A stretch of DNA of 64,000 nt from assembly GCA_012295275.1 (NCBI GenBank), contig CM022676.1:13334379-13398378 (forward strand), written 5' to 3'. This document shows positions 27,549 to 38,861 of this stretch, piece after piece. This DNA comes from Chrysomallon squamiferum. Its lineage: Eukaryota > Mollusca > Gastropoda > Neomphalida > Peltospiridae. A model generated the notes under the pieces. That model searched no databases and had not been told where the DNA came from. It saw only the letters and a list, made by a program, of their open reading frames with translations. Each line of letters begins with the position of its first letter. Position 1 is the stretch's first letter. Made by a program: the position numbers and the translations under genes.

Positions 27549-30500
27549 GGTTTCTACGCATAGTCCTAAATATACATATTTGTAGGTAAATTTGAACACT
27601 GTTAATTTTGCTTTTCAGTCCAAGCAATATACCTGCACATGAAATGCCTGGTATGAGTTGCTTTTTAATAATTATTTTACATTTTTATTGGTTTTTTTTT
27701 TCTTTATAGTTTATACTTTCCCCATAAAAATATTATCTTTTGAGTTTATCTATAATTTAATTTTTATTACAATTCTTTTTGTAACCTTTTTCATTTCCTT
27801 TTTTGTTTGTTTCTTTTTTCTTTACTATATGTTACTTTTTTAAATGGTGTTATAACAGATATGGGAAGAGCATATATATCTAGACTGTATCTGCAATAAA
27901 GTACATTTTTTAATTCATTCATTTATTTATTTATTTTTAATGAAGCAAGAACACAAGCATCAGAAAAAACATATACTAAGTTTGTTATTCTCTGGTTTAT
28001 GATCTTTTACAGTTTTGGAGGACAATCAATTATATAATCTGTCTAATAATAGTTCCACAGCATTAAAACTACCTGGTATATATCATAATTAAATATATAT
28101 ATATACATATATATATATAAATGAACAGTTTAATATATATGTATATATATATGTATGTGTGTATGTATGTATGAGAGAAATGATGTGCTATTTAATCATT
28201 AACACATTACTTTCTCTTATTTTATTTTATTTATTTATTTATTATTTGCTATTTTATTTATATAGCATCTATAAAGTAGTTCAAACATTTTTTATTGCAT
28301 AACTTATAACATAATTTGTCACTTTTTTCACCACTTTATTGTTAATACTGTTTTATTTTAGTGTTGGAAGATAATGATTTGTATTATACATCTAGTAATG
28401 ATGGTGTAAAGAACGTACATTTGCCAGGTGATTGCAAATCTTTTAATCTTTTTCTTTTTATTTAAGAAAAGAAAGTAAAGATGATTAATTTTGTTAGATT
28501 TGTCTTCAGTAATATAAAATATTTATTACGAAGTAATTATTCAGAAACAAAATTAAAGTCATTTTCTGTTAATATGAAAAAACTGGACACATAACAACAT
28601 GTCAATGATAAGAAGTGGTTTATAGTTAAATTGTAATATTTAGCCCTGATACAGATGTAATGGGCTGCAGGATTTATCCTCTCTGTGCTCCACAGATAGT
28701 TTATTAAAGACTGGTTGCATTATTTCCTGTTTATGGGAAGGTGAATATATAAATTACTTGTTACACAGCAAGTTTCTTCTTTTTTTTTGCTGTGTCTGAA
28801 GCATTGTGTGTGATAAACTGTAGATTATAAATATTCTGAGTCACTCCAAAAGTATTTTTTTCTTCTATTTCACATTTTGTTTGTTTGTTTCATTAAGTTT
28901 TAGAGGATAATATGATTTATCATACAACTAATGCTGCAGCTGCAAAGAAGGTGCAAATACCAGGTGAGTGTAATTATATTGCTGTTTTGCTCTCATTGTC
29001 ATAATAATGTAGTGTTGTTTTAAATCTTGTATAACACTGAATGCTTTGAACATTATGTCTTACATTTCAGCCTCTTTAAGGACAGTGCCCCACATTTTAA
29101 TGACAGAAAATTTTAGAAAACCTTATTTAATAGAAATATACTACATTCTGATCATTGAGTATTCACTTGTTAATTTACATAATGTTGTTGACTGAATGTT
29201 GTTTGATTATAACAAATATTTTATGTATCAGCTCTGAATAGATCAAAATACTTTCACAATTTTATGTCATTTAAATAATAACCCAGTAGTTGGTTTATAG
29301 TTTTGAGTGTCTGATAACTAACAGATAATGAATGCTTAAATGAAGATGTTGTTCAGTAGCTATACTAGGTAAGAAGTGGAAAAATTTGAATAACAAACTT
29401 AATTTTAATTTTTGACACAAGCATTCAGGAAAACATAAAAATGTACATTTTCCAATACATGTTTCAGGTTTTTTGCTAAAGAAAATGCATATACACAGGT
29501 GACATAATAATGATTCATAAGATCACCACTATAGCCATAATAAATTGAAATATGGTTCATAAAACTTCATTTGTTTGTTTTTAACATGTATCATTTTTTC
29601 ATGTTACGAAAACTATGCTGCATGAAAACTATTTGTTCTAGACATCCCAAATTTGAAAAAAATATATATATATATATATATATATATTTATTTATTTAGA
29701 ACAAAGCACTACAAAATGACAAAATATAGTCTTGGAAAAATTAATTGTTCATTTCATATAATTTTACAATACTTGAAAATATATTGATATTATTTTTTAA
29801 ATATTTCTTTTGAAGTATTTACATAAAGATTAATTTCTCTCTGATTTTGTAGAAAAACATATTGGTTTGAATTATATATATTGGTTTGGGTTGGAGATGT
29901 TTATGAAATATGATAATATAATTTTAAAAAATGAAAAAAGGGGGAAAAAATAATTTAAAAGTAACTATTTGTCATAAAAAAAAAAAAAAGAAACAGCAAC
30001 TAGTACTATTTAAAAAAAAATAATAAATGGGGATCATTTCCATCGTTTCACTTTTGTATCATAAATAATAATGATTTTTCATTTTCACCACACATAATTA
30101 GAATATTGTTACTTTTAGCATGTGAAAGCACTATTGCTGCTTATTTGTCTTTGTTTCATTGTGTTGTTATTCTTTAAAATCTGTTATTTTTTGTTCTGTT
30201 AATGATTTAAATTAATAGAATTGAAGGACGAACATATATTTTCAGTTTTGCTTCTCTTTTATTAATGTAATTAATGTAATAAAATATAAAGAACATTTAA
30301 AATAACAGAAGTGCATCATATATTCATTCATACTTTTGAAGAAACAAATATTGCTGAACCAGGTACAAGTGGGGAAAATGTGATGGAAAATCCAGAAAGC
30401 CAATATTCAGTTGTCATTAAGAACAAATGTAAACAGAGCAATGACACTGAAAAGAAAGAAAAAGACAGAGGTATGATAAAAAGATTACTTTGATATGAGT

Positions 30501-32183
30501 AAATAAAAGCCAGATATTATTTTATTTCATGTGTAATTTCAATATTTTCATTCATTTATTTAACATAATATTTATTTCTGCACAAAACCCCTCACTGAAG
30601 TGACTAACTAACAAAATAAGAGAACTGCTTAAGGTATTATTTTGAAAATGCTGTTTCATCAAATTTTCAATGTTGCAGATGAAAGAAAAGTGACAAATGA
30701 GAACAAACAGAACAAGAAAGGAAAGGAATTGGCTAAGACAAAGAATAAAAAAACAAAAGGTAAATTGCCTTTAATTCAGTATTTTTCCACATTTTTCTCA
30801 CAGAACACAACACTGCTGTTATTACAATTGAAATAATTTTTGCATCTATATATATTTTAACTACCAAGAAACCAGTATGATTAGGGTTTGGAATTATGCA
30901 CTATGATATAATATTAAACAGTTAAGTGAAATTTAATTTTTGATATAGAAATATCCCAAAGATTTTCAACTTCAGTTTTCCCAAATGTCATAATGTTTGT
31001 GTGAAACATCATTCATGAAAGCAAGGGCATCAGTCTGACAGAGAGGATGTAACACAGTGGTGTAGTCCAAGTTACTAACAGAAAGACACAAATTAGCAAT
31101 TTGACATGTTTTAAACTTGTTTAGGTCATTCCATGCCCCATCTTTCATGTTTGGGATTTAGTAGGAAGAATAATTTTGTAATTTTCAGAGATTATTGTAC
31201 TTGAATATATCTCTGTATATTGTTTTAAGTGTTTGGTCTTCAAACATTCAGACCAAAATTCCCATAAGAAAAAGATTAAATAAAATTTCAAATAATACTT
31301 TGAAAAGTGCTGAATATGCAAAGAAAAATTAATAAACATGTTCTATTTCTAATTAATAAACATATATTTTTAGTTATAAAGTGAATTTATACCAGGAATG
31401 AATACAGAAAAATCTTGAACTCCAGTTTCCATTTAATATCCATAAAACTTCACAAATAATAATATTTTTCTAGTTACTTTCTCAATTATGATTTATTTCA
31501 CTTTTAATTTTTTTTAATTTTTCTTCCCCTGTTGCAGGTGATAAAAGACCACTGCAGCAGTCTTCCAGGGGTAAATATATTTGAGAATTTAACATTTGGT
31601 ATTATTTTGAATTTATAAATAGCAAATAATAAAAAAAAATTAAATTTAAAATAAAAGAAAGAAAATCTTATGACTCAGTATTGACATGTCCTTTCATCAT
31701 TATGTGTTTTAATTTAGGTGATACTTATGAAAATGTTGGAACTGGAAAAGTAGATAATATGTATGCTAATGCTGCTTACAATGGAAATGATGATCCTGCC
31801 TGTGAAAATGTCAAGGTAATTTTATTGACTGTTGTGTTAATGTAATTATAAGAAGCCTGCAAAAGACATGGTATAAAGGCAATAAAAATAGACAAATGAT
31901 TAACTGAAAAGATACTGTTAATAGCAGGGAGGCAGATGTATACATTTTAAGCTGACAACATCAACTGGTTGTTTCATAGTTTTTACCTGCATTGTTTCAG
32001 GGAGCAAAGCATGGCCGAGATGAAGATGGGTTGCTGTATGTTGGAATAGATTTCTCTAACACACAACCAAGTAAACAAGTCCACAAAACACAGGACAACG
32101 TGGAGTACGTCTCCATTGACTGGAACAAGAAAGCAGAACCACTTCCTGATGAAGATGACAAACAAACTGAACCAAAATCTTAA
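14771..32183 (+). CDS. Gene A: multi-Ig, FN3, transmembrane receptor with ITIM tail
   Basis: Read as a spliced gene, the model gives nine Ig domains, one FN3-like region, a single transmembrane helix and a cytoplasmic tail of at least ten small exons. The tail ends with LLYVGI and VEYVSI, which fit the ITIM consensus (S/I/V/L-x-Y-x-x-I/V/L) known to recruit SH2-domain phosphatases. A type-I inhibitory cell-surface receptor is inferred. Ectodomain introns are all phase 1. Three problems remain: no signal-peptide exon was found upstream, a TGA interrupts the FN3 segment at 25,324-25,326, and Ig7 begins with a possible stop. As written, A would make a truncated protein without a membrane anchor, or is a recent pseudogene. 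A polyadenylation signal lies near 32,242. Confidence 0.8.
16255..17205 (+). repeat. Intron 1 block shared with gene C in inverted orientation
   Basis: This block matches 52,735 down to about 52,040 on the other strand, supporting common descent of the A and C introns. In C one part reads as a 62-codon frame (GRLKANKLYDYAVL... ending WTSEN), while in A the same stretch has lost two bases and is out of frame. An A-only frame continues at 16,813-17,199. These could be remnants of an inserted coding sequence or transposon; I do not recognise the protein. Confidence 0.6.
18166..18504 (+). CDS. Gene A exon, Ig2
   Basis: The acceptor is TATTTCAG and the donor is ATACTAA|GTAATT. The exon has 339 bases and phase 1-1. 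It shows the classic Ig pattern: AVFTC for strand B, ILWYVD for strand C and KVFCAA for strand F. A (TC)n(CA)n tract follows in the intron at 18,546-18,608. The gene C counterpart has lost the F-strand part of this domain. Confidence 0.9.
19554..19817 (+). CDS. Gene A exon, Ig3
   Basis: The acceptor is TTCACTTACAG and the donor is CTAGCAT|GTATGT. The exon has 264 bases and phase 1-1. Ig features are GTCVC, TVSWIT and NYTCQVRN. The copies in B (41,871-41,608) and C (50,448-50,185) have the same length and the same donor. Confidence 0.9.
20095..20415 (+). CDS. Gene A exon, Ig4
   Basis: The acceptor is AATTTTAG and the donor is CTGATTT|GTGAGT. The exon has 321 bases and phase 1-1. It contains LTLTC, NFTWRN and DEIEC in the positions expected for an Ig fold, with a long charged C'-E loop (EPIREQDAGDGG). 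It is followed by an (AAT)n tract at 20,440-20,500. Confidence 0.9.
20738..21034 (+). CDS. Gene A exon, Ig5
   Basis: The acceptor is TTTTCAG and the donor is GTGTACT|GTAAGT. The exon has 297 bases and phase 1-1. It carries LNIRCVV for strand B and TCQCNAV for strand F. The usual strand-C tryptophan is replaced by an LSCD segment. The intron that follows has a composite AAT/AGT microsatellite that also occurs at the homologous place in C. Confidence 0.9.
21382..21666 (+). CDS. Gene A exon, Ig6
   Basis: The acceptor is TTTATTTAG and the donor is GTTTACT|GTGAGT. The exon has 285 bases and phase 1-1. Ig hallmarks are NLTCAV, VTVWFKNG and FMCQATN. This is the last exon A shares closely with C. 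The A and C introns diverge just after the donor, while the intron of A remains similar to that of B. Confidence 0.9.
22339..22593 (+). CDS. Gene A exon, Ig7 (acceptor uncertain)
   Basis: The domain reads VVNCSAD, TLNWTS and YTCTAT, and the donor is GTTAACT|GTGAGT. If the acceptor is the AAAG before 22,327, matching the gene C exon, the frame meets TGA at its fourth codon, where C has AGA. An AG at 22,337-22,338 would give the shorter 255-base exon listed here, still phase 1-1 and free of stops, but it has a poor polypyrimidine tract. Confidence 0.65.
22867..23163 (+). CDS. Gene A exon, Ig8
   Basis: The acceptor is TGTTTACAG and the donor is GTTAAAG|GTATCA. The exon has 297 bases and phase 1-1. 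Ig hallmarks are LNINCSAD, KHYWND and GIYVCSVEN. I found no counterpart in B or C. Confidence 0.85.
24758..25396 (+). CDS. Gene A exon, Ig9 plus FN3, with internal stop
   Basis: The acceptor is TTACTTTCAG and the donor is ACAAAGA|GTAAGC. One 639-base exon encodes an Ig domain (SVFCKP, NFTWSK, YKLTVCNE) running straight into an FN3 region (FLSWLPNYPGG, FILQYKP, then YDI-stop-LSAQSN). The TGA at 25,324-25,326 lies where an FN3 F-G strand should continue, and reading past it stays open and in phase to the donor. In gene B the same codon is CAA, so an ancestral CGA (Arg) is the simplest source of both. Confidence 0.8.
25665..25802 (+). CDS. Gene A exon, transmembrane segment
   Basis: The acceptor is AATTTTAG and the donor is AAAAAAG|GTAATA. 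The exon has 138 bases and phase 1-1. A short acidic stalk (KDPGDSNS) leads to a GAAVGGAVG stretch and a run of V/I/L residues, then the stop-transfer RRRG and a basic SSKK end. This gives type-I topology with the C-terminus in the cytoplasm. B has a nearly identical, intact counterpart at 38,577-38,440; the TM exon of C is different. Confidence 0.9.
26210..26231 (+). CDS. Gene A tail micro-exon
   Basis: A 22-base exon lies between TTACAG and GTAAGT. It reads KDAENG and ends in phase 2. It joins in frame to the exon at 27,619, the next acceptor that continues without a stop. Confidence 0.6.
27619..27650 (+). CDS. Gene A tail exon
   Basis: A 32-base exon lies between CTTTTCAG and GTATGA. It reads HPSNIPAHEMPG and restores phase 1 for the following repeated exons. 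Confidence 0.6.
28013..28075 (+). CDS. Gene A tail exon, VLEDN repeat 1
   Basis: The exon has 63 bases and phase 1-1. It reads VLEDNQLYNLSNN and ends LPG. It is the first of three homologous tyrosine-bearing cytoplasmic exons. Confidence 0.75.
28362..28427 (+). CDS. Gene A tail exon, VLEDN repeat 2
   Basis: The exon has 66 bases and phase 1-1. It reads VLEDNDLYYTSSN and ends LPG. The gene B copy (37,240-37,175) is well conserved, but its donor has changed from GT to GC. Confidence 0.8.
28898..28963 (+). CDS. Gene A tail exon, VLEDN repeat 3
   Basis: The exon has 66 bases and phase 1-1. It reads VLEDNMIYHTTN and ends IPG, with donor CCAG|GTGAGT. The gene B copy (36,624-36,560) is one base shorter and so frameshifted. 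Confidence 0.8.
30342..30470 (+). CDS. Gene A tail exon with ITIM-like SQYSVV
   Basis: The acceptor is TTTTGAAG; an alternative AG at 30,307-30,308 would extend the exon in frame. The donor is ACAGAG|GTATGA. The exon encodes a hydrophilic tail with SQYSVVI at 30,398-30,415, fitting S-x-Y-x-x-V, followed by a lysine-rich end. A shrunken homologue lies in B at about 35,458-35,410. Confidence 0.7.
30679..30759 (+). CDS. Gene A lysine-rich tail exon
   Basis: The acceptor is TGTTGCAG and the donor is ACAAAAG|GTAAAT. The exon has 81 bases and phase 1-1. The composition is about one-third lysine with no tyrosine, suggesting a basic linker. A remnant is recognisable in B near 35,124-35,050. Confidence 0.7.
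31538..31570 (+). CDS. Gene A short tail exon
   Basis: The acceptor is CTGTTGCAG after a good polypyrimidine tract and the donor is CCAGGG|GTAAAT. The exon has 33 bases and phase 1-1, and reads GDKRPLQQSSRG. Confidence 0.65.
31718..31815 (+). CDS. Gene A tail exon with YEN and YAN tyrosines
   Basis: The acceptor is TTTAATTTAG and the donor is GTCAAG|GTAATT. The exon has 98 bases and ends in phase 0. It contains DTYENV and NMYANA; the Y-x-N pattern is the known Grb2 SH2 preference. Neither fits a strict ITIM, because position -2 is D or N. Confidence 0.75.
32001..32183 (+). CDS. Gene A terminal exon with two ITIMs
   Basis: The acceptor is ATTGTTTCAG and the phase is 0 to stop TAA at 32,181-32,183. 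LLYVGI lies at 32,031-32,048 and VEYVSI at 32,100-32,117, spaced about 22 residues apart; both are canonical ITIMs. The tail ends in an acidic DEDDK segment. This exon and the two before it have no copy in B. Confidence 0.9.
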   Translation, partial: GAKHGRDEDGLLYVGIDFSNTQPSKQVHKTQDNVEYVSIDWNKKAEPLPDEDDKQTEPKS

Positions 32184-32241
32184 TGAACAACATGCTATAT
32201 TAACACGGAACCAAACCTCTTTAAAAACTACAACAAAATGA

Positions 32242-32247
32242 AATAAA
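32242..32247 (+). terminator. Gene A polyadenylation signal
   Basis: AATAAA lies about 60 bases after the stop codon. Confidence 0.6.
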
Positions 32248-34080
32248 TTTCCACTATTTTATATATTTTTACTTTTATTTAATTTACAAAATATGATCAG
32301 CTATTTATTGTTATCTGCCATAAACAAAAGTGTTCATATATTTTATCATTACAGAGAAATTTGTAGATACAATTTGAAGAGATCATTAGCATTCTTCCAG
32401 AATTAAAATACAGTGACTATGGAATTCCAAGAAAAGAAATAATGCTTAGCAAGAATTATAAATTTTTGAACAAATATGGACCATGTCTAAAATATATTGA
32501 TTATAATTTTTTAAACTCTGTAGTTACATTTGTGGTTCTAATACTGTTTTACAGCTTTTCTTCATGTGTAAACAATTTTGGATTTGTTATTGTGAACAGT
32601 GTCACAAAATGATTTCAAATTGGTGAATACTTCTTTAAAATTGGAGAAACAGTACAAAAAAAGTAATTATTTTTTCCTTTCCTCTCCCCATAAATATGAA
32701 ATGAAGTATTAAGAATGAATAAAGAAATGTTAAGTAGCTGTTTTTTTTATTATATAAAATAATTTTTCACTTTGTATACAGTATTTTTATATGAAGGTAA
32801 ACTAATTATATACTTTTGTTTATTGTTAAGAATAAAATATATATTTATAACTAAAATAAAAATAATTATTTTCTTTCTTTTTATGTATTTTTAAAAATAT
32901 ACAACATACTTGTATTTCTTGTAAATATATATTTTTTAATGTGTGTGTGTGTGTTTGTGAGTTCCTTAAATGTATGCAGAAATATATGTTAAACGGAATG
33001 AACATACATACAAAGTACATTTTAATACAGGTGTAAATATGTTTCAATAAGTGCTCTATAGTTTGAAGTCTAATACCAATTTATTTGGATTTTTTTGTTC
33101 TCTTTGATATATAAAATTCAAAACATCTGTTTCAATCAGGATAGTTTTATTATTTTCATAGAGCTCACACTTTTTGTGGGAATATTGTTAAAAGTGTTTT
33201 TAAATATTATATGTATGTTAGCTGATGACACTGCAAAACTTTATTTTTATTCATAATATTAAATTCAGAGTGTAAAGTTAATATTGTTTATTAATTTTCA
33301 GTATTAAAAAACAATAATGAAATAAGTGCTGCTTTTAACAAATACTGAGTTTTGCTACATTGATTTCTTATCACATTGTATAGTTTTATGCATATTTATA
33401 AAATGTTAGTTTTTACGTTGTTGTAGTCTTTCTAATCAATTGCTTCTACTTATTAATATTATTGGAAATAGACAAAATATTTCATAATAATTTCTAAAAC
33501 ATTCCATGAAATGATGTTCTATTCACAGACTTTATTTTACATCATTTATAAAGGATCTTGAATTAATATTTTATTTAAGAAATATTTCAAAAATTAAATG
33601 ATGTTTTAGTATCATATTTGATATGAGTTACAATGTTCATCATGTTTATGTGGAGTAATTTGATGGATTCAATGCTAATGGATTCTTATTATTGGCTGTT
33701 TAAGTCAGTATCCAGCTTTTATAAACAAAACTGTTATATTAAATTGCCAACACATCCAATAGGGATGCATACATTATATTCATACATACATACATTATAT
33801 ATATATACATGCATATATTATGTACATTATATACATATATACATGCATTATATACATACATTATATACATACATTTTTATATACATACGTACAATATACA
33901 TAAATACATACATACATTTATTTGCTATTTATAAATTCAAAATAATATCAAATGTTAAATTCCCAAATATAGTTACGACTGGAAGACTGGTGCAATAATC
34001 TTTCATCACCTCAATAAGCGAAGAAACACAACCAAATATTTTAAAAGTAAAATAAATTATAACTGAGAAAGTAATTTGAA
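32248..34080. other. Spacer of the A/B palindrome
   Basis: This is AT-rich DNA with (TG)n near 32,940 and a TACATA/TATA-rich tract at 33,765-33,925. No exon was seen, and no copy of gene A's last three exons is found here on the minus strand. Confidence 0.6.
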
Positions 34081-34762
34081 AAATATTATTATTTGTATGG
34101 ATGTGAATAAAGGGATAGTTGTGTTCAAGGTTCATCAGTATTCTCTTTCTAACCAAAAATATATGTTTATTAATTAGAAAGAGAACAAGTTGTTTATTAA
34201 TTTTGTTTGGATATAAAACACTTTTCAAAGTATTATCTGAGATTTTATTTGAACTTTTTCTAATGTGAATTTTGGTCTGAATGTTTGAAATCCATACACT
34301 TAAAACAACATTTGACATACTGAAATACAAAGGGATACATCTGCTAATAATCTCTGAAAATTACAAAATTATTCTTCCTACTAAATTCAAGGAATGAAAT
34401 GCAGGACAAGGAATGACTGAATTAGTTTTAAAAAGATGTCAAATTGGAAAACATTGTCATTGTGTTAGTAACTTAGGACTATAACAATATGTTACATCCT
34501 CTACGTTAGACTGATGTGCTTGCTTTCATGAATCGTTTTTACTTGGTAAATGTAAACCATTCTAAGATGCATTTTTAATCATAACTGGTGTATCAGTACA
34601 ATCTTAGAGATGTAAATTAAAATATCAAAAGAGCCAAAGTAGAGAATGTAAATTGTAATGCTGAATAAAACTTGTTAAACTGTTACAGATGTCTTAATTA
34701 AAGGTATGTCTTATGAAAGATTATATTACATTTCTCAGATAAACTTTTTGTCATTTGAATAA

Positions 34763-34798
<36 letters not shown>

Positions 34799-35409
34799 TT
34801 ATTTTATTTTTATTTATTTTTATTTTTTTTAGGAAAATTAAATTTCACTTGTTTCATTCTATATTATGGTCCATATTTCCAAACACTAATCATATCTATT
34901 TCTTAGTATATAAAATAAACTAATAAAAACGTAACAATTGTATAGTCTGTAATAATAATAATAATAATTCACAATCCTAATGGGGAAATAATGTTATATT
35001 ACAGCTGATTCACTTTTTGTGTTTTCCTCTTTTTTTTTCTAATTTCATTTGTCATTTGCATTAACCAATGCCTGTCCTTTCTTTTTCTCTTTCTTCTCAT
35101 TTTTCATTGTCTTTGATCTGCAACATCAAAAATTTGATGAGACGGCATTTTCAAAACAAAACCTTAAGGAGTTCAGTAATTTTGTTTTAAAATGAAATTA
35201 ACTGATCAGTTAAATGCGCTTTAGTGCAGAAATAACAAGAATTATGTTAAATGAATTAATGAAGATCCTGAAAGTAACATGATAAAAGCAAATAGCAAAT
35301 GGCTTGAATGACTTTCAGTTAAATATTTTATCTACTCATATCAAAATAATGTTTTGCTTTTATCATACCTGTCTTTTTCTTTGTTTTCAGTTTAATTGTT
35401 CTGTTTGGT

Positions 35410-35458
35410 CTTAATAAGAACTGAATATTGGCTCAGGTTCAGCAATATTGGTTCTTCA
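35410..35458 (-). pseudogene. Gene B remnant of the SQYSVV tail exon
   Basis: It matches the beginning (AATATTGCTGAACC) and the AGCCAATATTCAGTT part of gene A's exon at 30,342-30,470, with the middle deleted. SQYSV is still encoded. Confidence 0.65.
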
Positions 35459-36559
35459 AAGAATGTGAAACAAATTCAAGCTTCTGTCATCTTATATTGT
35501 ATTTTTATTTTATTAAATTAGTTACATTAATAGAAAAGGAACAAAATAAAAAATTACAGAATAAAAAAACTGACGATATGTGTACATTATTCAATGCTAT
35601 TAATTTAGATCACTAATAGTAATAAAATATAACAGAACATTTAAACAAAATAAAAATATAATGAAACATACAAAAATAAACAGCAGCAGCAGTATCACCT
35701 GTAGAAATAGAACAAATGTAACAATAGTAAAGCATTACTTTTATTATTCTAATTAAAGGGGCATATGGCGAAAATATATATTTTTTTTAAATCATTTTTT
35801 ATTTATGTTATAGAATTGAAACATTTGAAATAATGTCGTTTCATTACATCATAAAATATTGGTTTATTATTTTATGACAAATGGCTATTTTTATTTATGT
35901 CTTTTTTTTATATATATATAAATACCATTCAAATTGTTGGGCTTCTTCATAACACCAAAAAATTAATAATTACTTAAATACTTCAAAAGAAAGTAAAATA
36001 TATATACATATATGACTTTTTTATTTAGAAAAAACAACAGGAAAGTTATATAAAGATTATTTGAAAAGAAAAGATAATGTTTCCAAGATCTTCTTTCAGT
36101 CATTTTAAAGAGTTTGTTTCTAAATATATGCATTTCAAATTTGGAATCTTCAGCGCAAATACTTTCCATGTAACATCTTCCCCAAAATGTTTGGATAGTA
36201 CCAAAAATGATAGATGATAAGAAAAAAGAAAAGAAAACAACAACAACAACAATAAAGAAAGGAAAAGAAAAACGACATGAAACATTTATATGAAAAAGTT
36301 AATTTGTATGACTGCTTTCTAAATAGTCGAGTCAGAAACAAACAAACAATTTTGTTTATTCAAATTTTGTCACTTGCATACCCCCTTAACAACATATAAA
36401 TTTAGGCATTCATTAACTATTAGTTATTTTCTTTATTAAAGTCCGTAGAGTGGCTAAAATGTAAGACAATATTTTCAAGAATACAACGTTACACAAGATT
36501 GAAAACAACACTAAATTAATTTTATAATGAAGGTAACATAATAATATATTTACACTTAC

Positions 36560-36624
36560 CTGGTTTTTGCCTCTTTTTGCAGTCGCAGCATTAGTTGTAT
36601 GATAGATCATATTATCCTCTAAAA
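36560..36624 (-). pseudogene. Gene B VLEDN repeat 3 exon, one base short
   Basis: The acceptor TTTCATTAAG and donor CAG|GTAAGT are kept. The exon is 65 bases against 66 in A, giving a frameshift near its 3' end. Confidence 0.75.
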
Positions 36625-37174
36625 CTTAATGAAACAAACAAAATGTGAAATAGAAAAAAAGAAATATTTTTTTGGAGAGACTCAGAATATTTATAATCTA
36701 CAGTTTATCACACACAATGCTTAGGACACAGCTAATAAAAGAAGAAGCTTGCTATGTAAGAAGCAATTTATATATTCATCTTCCCATAAACAGGAAATAA
36801 TGCAACCAGTCTTTAATAAATTATCTGTGGAGCACAGAGAGGATAAATCCTGCAGCCCATTACATCTGTATCAGGGCTAAATATTACAATTTAACTATAA
36901 ACCACTTCTTATCATTGACATGTTGTTATGTGTCCAGTTCTTCATATTAACAGAAAATGACATGCTACAAGTCTTTAATTTTGTTTCTAAATAATTATTT
37001 AGTAATAAACATTTTATATTACCAAAGAAAAATATTTTTTTCTAAAACTAGATCGTCTGAAGATAAAAGTTTAATATATAAAATATTATTCAAACTGATT
37101 AAGATGTGAAATAGCAAACTCTTTACTTTCTTTTCTTAAATAAAAAAGTCATCTGTGAAAAGATTTGCAAAAGC

Positions 37175-37240
37175 CTGGCAACTGTACGTTCTTTACACCA
37201 TCATTACTTGATGTATAATACAAATCATTATCTTCCAACA
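37175..37240 (-). pseudogene. Gene B VLEDN repeat 2 exon with GC donor
   Basis: The exon is 66 bases, as in A, and the coding sequence is open, but the donor reads CAG|GCTTTT where A has CAG|GTGATT. Confidence 0.75.
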
Positions 37241-37364
37241 CTAAAATAAAACAGTATTAATAATAAAATGAAGGAAAAAGTGTTTGTATGAATTTATGTT
37301 TGTAACTTATGAAATAATACATTTTATAATTAATTTATAGATTCTATATAATTTGATAACAAAT

Positions 37365-37640
37365 AATAATAATAATAATAACAATAATAATAATAATAAT
37401 AATAATAGTAATAACAATAATAATAAATCAATAAATCAGTAAATCAATCAATAAATAAACAAATAAATAAATAATAAAATAATATAATAAATAAAATACC
37501 AATTAAAAAAACAAACAAACAAACAAACAAACAAAGAAACAAAAAAATAATAAATTAAAAAAGAACGAAAACAGGAAGAAAAACAAAAAAGACTCCCCGC
37601 AAAAAAAAGCCAACAAAAAAACCCAAAACAAAACAACAAC
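37365..37640. repeat. AAT / AAC / AAAC low-complexity tract
   Basis: Adenine-rich simple repeats on the plus strand sit between gene B tail exons; a (TATG)n tract follows at 37,888-37,935. Confidence 0.8.
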
Positions 37641-38439
37641 AAAAAAAAGCATATTAATTATTAAGTAGCCTATCATGGTAAACTTAGTTTTCAGTTCATA
37701 TTTTAAAACTATTTTTAATTTTTAATTTTTATTATGATACAACCCAGATTGTCGTTTCAGTATCAACAGCAAAGTTTTGAAACAAATCTTTAAAATCTGT
37801 TGTAAAATATTAAAGACAGATTTGTGGATGCCTAAAATGGAAACAATTCCTGGCAGATCAGAACAGATTTTTTTTTCTTTTTATGTATATGTGTATGTAT
37901 GTATGTATGTATGTATGTATGTATGTATGTATGTATATAAATATATTTAAAAACAAATCCGCAACACGATCACTAAAGAATTAAAATACCTTGACATGAA
38001 TTGGCTGCCTATATCACATTTAGATTATTCATTTTAATATATGCAGATTCAAGAAAGTATAGTAATTAATTCCATTTTAAGATTATTTTAACTTCTTTTA
38101 TAAAAAATATTAGAGACCCCCGAAATAATGATGTCTGTATTTAAGATTAGTAATTGTATCTAAATAGTCTGGTAGCTTCTACTGTTTCCTAAGAAACTAA
38201 TAAACGATATTTCACACTCCAAATAGATCTACAAATAACAAACAAAAAACAATCTGCATGAATAATAAAACAAATTGATTCCACAAATTTGTTTGGATAA
38301 TTATCATATGATAAAGCATGGCATTTCTTGAAAAAAAAAGAAAAAAAGTGAAAGGCTTCATAGCATGTTGGAGAAATTTTCAAGAGCAGGCACTCAGATT
38401 GTATCAGATGTATTCTTAACAAAATATATTACCTTTTTT

Positions 38440-38577
38440 ACTTGCGAAAATAAATGGTCCACGTCTTCTAAGCAAAAAAACAACAAGTATCACTATGACA
38501 ATAATGACAGTCACTGAACCAACAGCTCCTCCTACAGCTGCACCAAGCAGAGAACTTGAATCGCCTGGATCTTCTAA
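38440..38577 (-). pseudogene. Gene B transmembrane exon (intact)
   Basis: The exon has the same length and frame as gene A's 25,665-25,802, with few changes: a GAAVGGAVG start, a V/I/L helix, then RRRG. The splice sites are intact. It is listed as part of a pseudogene only because the rest of the gene is broken. Confidence 0.85.
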
Positions 38578-38861
38578 AATTGAAATTATTTGATATCTTA
38601 AACAATAACTGTAAAGACAGATGTAAAACAGTCTTTAAAAAATGTATTAATCCACAATTCTCATATATACCACATTTACTTTGTAAAAATATAGCTTTAA
38701 CTGAATACTGAAACCTTTAAACAAAACCAAGAAAAAAAAAAAAAAAAAAAAAAACAACAACAAAGAAACAATCTCCATTATTTTGTATAATTAGTAATTG
38801 AATCAGAAATTTCGTTTTAACTTTATATTATTTTTAAACGTTTTTACAATATACAATTTAC

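Noticed and set aside
33633-33998. 121-residue frame rich in Y, I and H
   Set aside because: It is a translation of TACATA/TATATA simple sequence in the palindrome spacer.
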